DNA of 9,128 nt from CAZNDN01 sp964571815. GTDB lineage: Bacteria; Fibrobacterota; Chitinivibrionia; Chitinivibrionales; WJKA01. Below, one piece after another: positions 6,103 through 9,128 of the stretch (position 1 is the stretch's first letter; the number at the start of each line of letters is the position of its first letter). The DNA lies in contig CAZNDN010000153.1 in assembly GCA_964571815.1 (NCBI GenBank), positions 1 through 9,128 of the forward strand, given 5' to 3'. The position numbers and the translations under genes were made by a program. The notes beneath the pieces were generated by a model, which worked only from the letters and a program-made list of their open reading frames with translations, did not search any database and was not told the origin of the DNA.

Positions 6103-6249
6103 TCATGTGAGGATAGTATCCTTGGGGATCAAGGGTATCCCGAACAGGCGGAACGTGACGCCGACTCCTTTGACGGCTTCGAGAAACTCCAGATCTGCGT
6201 TGCCGTATTGCACGGCCCGAGCAAAAACCACGTCGGGGTGCGCTCTCTT
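6103..6249 (-). pseudogene. C-terminal fragment of an unidentified protein
   Basis: On the minus strand, codons from 6249 to the TGA at 6105-6103 encode 48 residues that look like real protein: HPDVVFARAVQYGNADLEF, then LEAVKGVGVTFRLFGIPLIP, ending in KDTILT. Codon use is GC-rich at the third position, as in the neighbouring genes. There is no plausible start or ribosome binding site. The frame is closed by a TGA (6252-6250) inside what is, on the other strand, the AI-2E fragment, so the gene seems cut at about 6237-6249. I do not recognise the family. A random open frame is the alternative. Confidence 0.4.
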
Positions 6250-6563
6250 TCATTCCCTACCTGGGTCCGGTTCTCGGCGTGGTGCCGGCGCTGATCGTGG
6301 CTCTGGCCCAGGAGCCGATCAAGGCGGTGTATGTGCTGGTTGTCTATACCGCAATCCAGGTGCTGGAGAGTTACCTGATTACGCCCTTGATAGAGCAGCA
6401 GACCACCTCGGTGCCCGCGGCACTTCTCATCACCGTACAGATTATCATGGCTCTGGCCGGCGGAATCCCGGGGATTCTCGTGGCCACGCCTCTGGCCGTG
6501 GTGGGAATGGTCGCGATCAGAATGCTGTATATCGAAGATGCACTCCACGATCGGCTCCAATGA
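6237..6563 (+). pseudogene. AI-2E family transporter, C-terminal third only
   Basis: Reading from GGT at 6237, 108 codons match the C-terminal end of the AI-2E (PF01594) permease family: GALSFIPYLGPVLGVVPAL, a transmembrane segment around VYVLVVYTAIQVLE, the signature SYLITPLIEQQTTSVPAALL, and GGIPGILVATPLAVV before the stop. Full proteins have about 340-380 residues and seven or eight membrane segments; the first two-thirds are missing. Upstream in the same frame is a stretch unlike the family (RLRETPDLRCRIARPEQK), bounded by a TGA at 6171-6173. The break is therefore abrupt at about 6237. An internal GTG at 6279 could start a 94-residue product, but without a ribosome binding site. It is almost certainly not a working transporter. 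Confidence 0.8.
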
Positions 6564-6579
6564 AGAGGAGGGGGACGCA

Positions 6580-6726
6580 ATGAACCGTATCCGCCTGTGT
6601 GTATTCCTTGTTCTTGCTCTCCTGCCGGCATGTACCATCCATTGCACTCCGGAGAAAAAGACGGATCGGTCCCTTCCGGAGTGGCTTGAGGGACACTGGT
6701 CCGGTTCCATCGGATTTCATCATTGA
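6580..6726 (+). CDS. Short lipoprotein, probably truncated
   Basis: The ATG at 6580 follows GAGGAGG about nine bases upstream and lies 16 bases after the AI-2E stop. The 48 residues begin with a signal peptide: basic MNRIR, hydrophobic CVFLVLALL, then the lipobox-like LPAC with Cys at position 18 (Pro at -2 is uncommon). After a short linker, the sequence LPEWLEGHWSGSIGF looks like the first strand of a larger beta-rich domain. The frame then stops at HH-TGA. I infer that the 3' part of the gene was lost at about 6715-6726, where the neighbouring minus-strand gene region begins. A genuine 48-residue lipoprotein is the alternative. The full family is not recognisable. Confidence 0.55.
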   Translation: MNRIRLCVFLVLALLPACTIHCTPEKKTDRSLPEWLEGHWSGSIGFHH

Positions 6727-6749
6727 CCCCCCTGTTGCGGCCGGCGCAC

Positions 6750-7391
6750 TTACACGGGTTGCCACAGCAGTTCTTTGACCTCCTCGTCGCCGACCGGCGA
6801 GAAATCTTCGTACCATGCTCCCACAGCCGAGAAGGGCATCGGCGTCTTCATGCACACGACTCCATCGGCCTCCTGACTCACTTTCCGACACGCATCGGGG
6901 GCGGCTACGGGTACGGCCGCAATGATTGAAGCGGGGGAGTATTGACGAAGGGCCCTGACCGCGGCAAGCATACCGGCGCCCGTAGCCAGGCCGTCATCTA
7001 CCGCAAGCACGGTCCTGCCTTCCATTCGCGGCGGCGGCCGCCCGCCCCGGTACTCCTCGTCACGTTGGGCCACCGCATGCTCTTCACGCCGCGCGGCCGT
7101 TTCAATCTGCTCTGCGGTGATACCCATGCCGGCGACCACGTCACGATTCAGCACACGCACTCCTCCGCGCGCCACCGCTCCCATGGCCAGTTCCTCGTTG
7201 CCGGGAACACCCAGCTTTCGAATGACAAGGACGTCCAGCTCGGCACGCAAACGCCGGGCTACTTCGTATGCCGGCGGTATCCCTCCGCGCGGGAGTCCCA
7301 CCACCAGCAGATCACGATCCCCGTCATACTGCCGAAGCTCTTCGGCCGGCATCCTGCCCGCCTCACGTCGATCCCGATATTTTGACGCCAT
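6750..7391 (-). CDS. Predicted phosphoribosyltransferase (COG1926 type)
   Basis: This 213-residue cytoplasmic protein has the type I phosphoribosyltransferase fold. The PRPP-binding signature is VLAVDDGLATGAGMLAAVRA (128-147), with the usual paired Asp (D132-D133). The rest follows the COG1926 pattern: YRDRREAGRM (5-14), LPRGGIPPAYEVA (33-45), RKLGVPGNEELAMGA (58-72), GGVRVLN (76-82), YRGGRPPP (114-121), AAVPVAAPDAC (158-168), PMPFSAVGAWYEDFSPV (184-200). Length is complete for the family. The base or nucleoside substrate is unknown; in other bacteria the family often sits among stress or hydrolase genes. The ATG at 7391 is chosen for its AAAGGAG six to seven bases upstream and because homology starts there; the longer frame adds unrelated residues. 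It is transcribed divergently from the SDR gene. Confidence 0.92.
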   Translation of the reverse strand: MASKYRDRREAGRMPAEELRQYDGDRDLLVVGLPRGGIPPAYEVARRLRAELDVLVIRKLGVPGNEELAMGAVARGGVRVLNRDVVAGMGITAEQIETAARREEHAVAQRDEEYRGGRPPPRMEGRTVLAVDDGLATGAGMLAAVRALRQYSPASIIAAVPVAAPDACRKVSQEADGVVCMKTPMPFSAVGAWYEDFSPVGDEEVKELLWQPV

Positions 7392-7663
7392 ACCGTCTCC
7401 TTTGCTTTTCAGGTGTGCGGTTTTACTGCATTCGGGCTCAGCCCCTGTACGGCCTCGCTTCTCATATTCGTGCAACTACCGTACCAGCATCCGTACTTCC
7501 GAATACCGGCACATGCATGTTGTGGGGTGACGGTGCCTCGTGCCGGGCTTCCTCCGGCGGTATGATCCGGGAACAAGAAAGCTGCCTCTGCGTGGTACGA
7601 TTCTTGCGAAGAAAGAGAGAAAGTTGGTATGTGAGTGCTTCGAATTTGAGAGGAGGGTGGACT
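7392..7663. promoter_or_regulatory. Divergent intergenic region
   Basis: These 272 bases separate the phosphoribosyltransferase (minus) and SDR (plus) starts and must hold both promoters. A perfect 10-bp palindrome ACATGCATGT lies at 7511-7520. A weak sigma-70-like pair for the SDR gene may be TTGCGA (7604-7609) and TATGTG (7628-7633) with 18 bases between; neither hexamer is close to consensus. Ribosome binding sites are clear on both sides. No gene is seen inside. Confidence 0.3.
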
Positions 7664-8422
7664 ATGGGTGAAAAACTGAAAGGGCGCGGTGCCCTGGTAA
7701 CGGGGTCCGCATCGGGAATCGGGAAGGCGACGGCTCTGCTGTTTGCCCGCGAGGGCGCATCGGTGACGGTGTCCGATGTGGCTGACGAAGGGGAGGAGGT
7801 AGCGGAGCAGATTCGCTCCGAGCGAGGAATCGCATCGTTTGTGAAGGCCGACGTGTCCCGTGCCGAGGAAGTAGAGCATCTGGTGGACTCGGCGGTGCGG
7901 CTCAACGGCTCGGTGGATGTGGCCTGTAATAACGCCGGCATTGAAGGGAAACCGGCCGAGGCCGCGGAGATCGATACGGACGACTGGAATCGCATACTCG
8001 CCGTCAACCTTACCGGCGTTTTTCAGTGCATGCGCCTGGAGTTGGGTAGGATGAAGCAGCAGGCCGGCGGAGCGATTGTCAATGTTTCGTCGGTTGCCGG
8101 TCTGGTAGGCTTTCAGGGTATGGCGGCCTATACGGCGTCAAAACACGGCGTAATCGGACTTACCAGGACGGCTGCCCTGGACTATGCCGAGACCGGAATT
8201 CGAATCAACGCCGTCTGTCCGGGAGTAATCGAGACGCCGATGATCGACCGGTTTACCGGAGGCAGTGACGAAGCGCGTCAGGGGCTTCTGGCATTGGAGC
8301 CCATGGGCAGACTGGGCAAGCCGGAGGAGGTCGCGGAGATGATTCTGTGGCTGTGCTCCGAGGATTCGTCGTTTGTGACGGGGCAGGCTCTGGCGGTCGA
8401 CGGGGGATTCACGACCCGGTAA
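7664..8422 (+). CDS. Short-chain dehydrogenase/reductase (classical SDR)
   Basis: This 252-residue classical SDR is an NAD(P)-dependent oxidoreductase of unknown substrate. The cofactor motif TGSASGIG is at 13-20. D38, at the end of the second strand (VTVSDVAD), favours NAD over NADP. NNAG is at 89-92, and the catalytic set is N115, S143, Y156 and K160 (YTASK). The PGVIETPM motif (186-193) and the C-terminal VTGQALAVDGGF (238-249) are standard. Length and motifs indicate a complete, active enzyme. The start at 7664 is set by AGGAGG at 7651-7656, seven bases upstream; longer frames run back through the intergenic region. The apgM remnant follows 61 bases later on the same strand with its own ribosome binding site. 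Confidence 0.95.
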   Translation: MGEKLKGRGALVTGSASGIGKATALLFAREGASVTVSDVADEGEEVAEQIRSERGIASFVKADVSRAEEVEHLVDSAVRLNGSVDVACNNAGIEGKPAEAAEIDTDDWNRILAVNLTGVFQCMRLELGRMKQQAGGAIVNVSSVAGLVGFQGMAAYTASKHGVIGLTRTAALDYAETGIRINAVCPGVIETPMIDRFTGGSDEARQGLLALEPMGRLGKPEEVAEMILWLCSEDSSFVTGQALAVDGGFTTR

Positions 8423-8483
8423 GGGCCTGTTCGCGGCGCGGGAGGAGGCAACCCGGTCGAAACGAACGGAAGGAGGACATCCC

Positions 8484-8705
8484 GTGGGGCTGAGACAGAT
8501 ACGCAGTCTGGTGGAACGGAGGGAGTCGAAAATTGTGCTGCTGGTGATGGACGGGCTGGGAGGGCATCCGAGTTCCGGCGGCCGGACCGAACTTGAAGCG
8601 GCACGCACGCCGAATCTCGACGCGCTTGCGGAGGAGGGAATTACCGGTGTGGCGCGGACCGGGGTTCTCCCCCGGTCCGGGTGCGGCCGCCGGCTTCTTA
8701 AGTGA
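8484..8705 (+). pseudogene. apgM: apgM-type cofactor-independent phosphoglycerate mutase, 5' remnant
   Basis: The GTG at 8484, with AAGGAGG just upstream, opens a frame whose residues 15-55 match the start of the archaeal-type 2,3-bisphosphoglycerate-independent phosphoglycerate mutase: KIVLLVMDGLGGHP (16-29, with metal ligand D23), RTELEAARTPNLDALAEEG. The normal enzyme has about 400 residues; here the frame ends after 73. Past residue 55 the +1 frame looks closer to the family (GPGFSPGPG against the expected PGITPGSGP), which suggests a frameshift near 8645-8655, and that frame also ends at about 8721. So the gene is broken and cannot make an active enzyme. A strong hairpin (8655-8679) lies at the place where the frame goes wrong, so a sequencing error there is possible, but the rest of the gene is absent in any case. 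Confidence 0.75.
8655..8679. repeat. 10-bp perfect hairpin inside the apgM remnant
   Basis: CGGACCGGGG (8655-8664) pairs perfectly with CCCCGGTCCG (8670-8679) across a 5-base loop, ttctc. This very stable GC stem sits at the inferred frameshift. No T run follows, so it is not a standard terminator. It may be fortuitous coding structure or the scar of a fold-back event. Confidence 0.5.
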
Positions 8706-8713
8706 TGAGCGCC

Positions 8714-9118
8714 TCACCGTATGATCTCCCGCGCGAAGCGACGGAAATCATTTAGGTGTTCCGTGATGATTTTCCACACGATGCCCCAATCGATCTTCCG
8801 ATAGGCATGTACCGCGATAGTGCGGAATCCAACAGCTTTGGACATGCGCCCGGCGGTCTCAGGGGAAACCACGCCGGCCGCGGCGAGAGCCTAAAAGGCC
8901 TCCGACATGGTTGCCGGTACGGGTTCGTCGGCCTCCGACAATACGATCATGGCGGCATCGACGCACTGCTGCACCGCGCGTTCCAGATTGACCGATATGA
9001 TGTCTTGCGCATCCAGGTCCGATGCGAGCGCCGGAGCCGATCGTGGAATCTTCTCCTCAATGCGTTTGAGGCACCGCTGCAAAGATTCGATTTTCCGCAT
9101 AACAAGCACATCAGGCAT
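8714..9118 (-). pseudogene. hepT: HepT-like HEPN toxin (DUF86) with an in-frame amber codon
   Basis: The minus strand encodes a full-length HepT of 134 codons, from ATG at 9118 (GGAG at 9128-9125, six bases before it) to TGA at 8714-8716, but codon 76 is TAG (8893-8891). Before it are 75 residues: MPDVLVMRKIESLQRCLKRI, the DAQDIISVNLERAVQQCVDAA segment typical of the family, and TMSEAF. After it come ALAAAGVV and VGFRTIAVHAYRKI, which holds the HEPN ribonuclease motif RX4HXY (R99, H104, Y106). In type VII systems HepT is an RNase neutralised when its partner MntA, a nucleotidyltransferase, AMPylates the Tyr of this motif. The mntA gene would lie just upstream, past the window edge. The interruption should remove the active site from the product unless the TAG is read through. 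Confidence 0.82.
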
Positions 9119-9128
9119 CAGCAACTCC

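Noticed and set aside
5764..6294. Plus-strand frame through the second N gap up to the AI-2E fragment
   Set aside because: It relies on the N block and its sequence is unlike a protein; AI-2E is read in a different frame.
8891..9124. A separate 77-residue protein ending at the TAG
   Set aside because: The frame after the TAG continues the same HepT family with its active site, so this is one interrupted gene.

Overview
This is a scaffold piece from a high-GC bacterium. Two runs of exactly 100 N (1146-1245 and 5773-5872) mark a draft or metagenome assembly. A lipobox-type lipoprotein start and a polyprenyl-phosphate sugar transferase point to a Gram-negative envelope. The phylum cannot be fixed from the sequence; a spirochaete-like or other environmental lineage is only a guess. 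No phage genes, transposase or CRISPR array were seen.

Layout: (1) 1-831, 3' part of a two-domain PRC-barrel protein, plus strand. (2) 832-1327, gene-free, with two covarying hairpin repeats and an N gap whose two edges are the same 20-mer. (3) 1328-1765, OsmC-type peroxidase, plus, converging through a hairpin on (4) a minus-strand pair: a triple-BON protein (3806-3129) followed by a cysteinyl-tRNA-synthetase-like protein (3100-1844). (5) 3807-4307, gene-free with small hairpins. (6) 4308-4922, small phosphoglycosyl transferase, plus. (7) Minus-strand pair of a bacterioferritin-like protein (5765-5337) and a PilZ protein (5287-4970). (8) After the second gap, 5873-6726 is a patchwork: a minus-strand gene tail, the last 108 codons of an AI-2E transporter, and a lipoprotein start that ends early. 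(9) Minus-strand COG1926 phosphoribosyltransferase (7391-6750), divergent from an SDR dehydrogenase (7664-8422). (10) A broken apgM-type phosphoglycerate mutase start (8484 to about 8705), then a minus-strand HepT toxin gene (9118-8714) interrupted by an in-frame TAG.

The intact genes share a stress theme: peroxide detoxification (OsmC), iron storage (Bfr-like), BON and PRC-barrel modules, PilZ signalling, and the phosphoribosyltransferase/SDR pair. This resembles the accessory stress clusters of environmental bacteria; no shared regulation can be shown from the sequence.

The best candidate for new biology is the CysRS homologue. It keeps the class I catalytic signatures (HLGN, KMSKS), but two of the four residues that hold the cysteine-sensing zinc are replaced (Cys to Asp, Glu to Thr) and the C-terminal anticodon-binding part is absent. 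It is probably not a house-keeping CysRS. It may activate another amino acid or act as a ligase on a small molecule, as MshC does. The second theme is breakage: AI-2E, lipoprotein, apgM and hepT are all interrupted, which marks either recombination scars or assembly joins.
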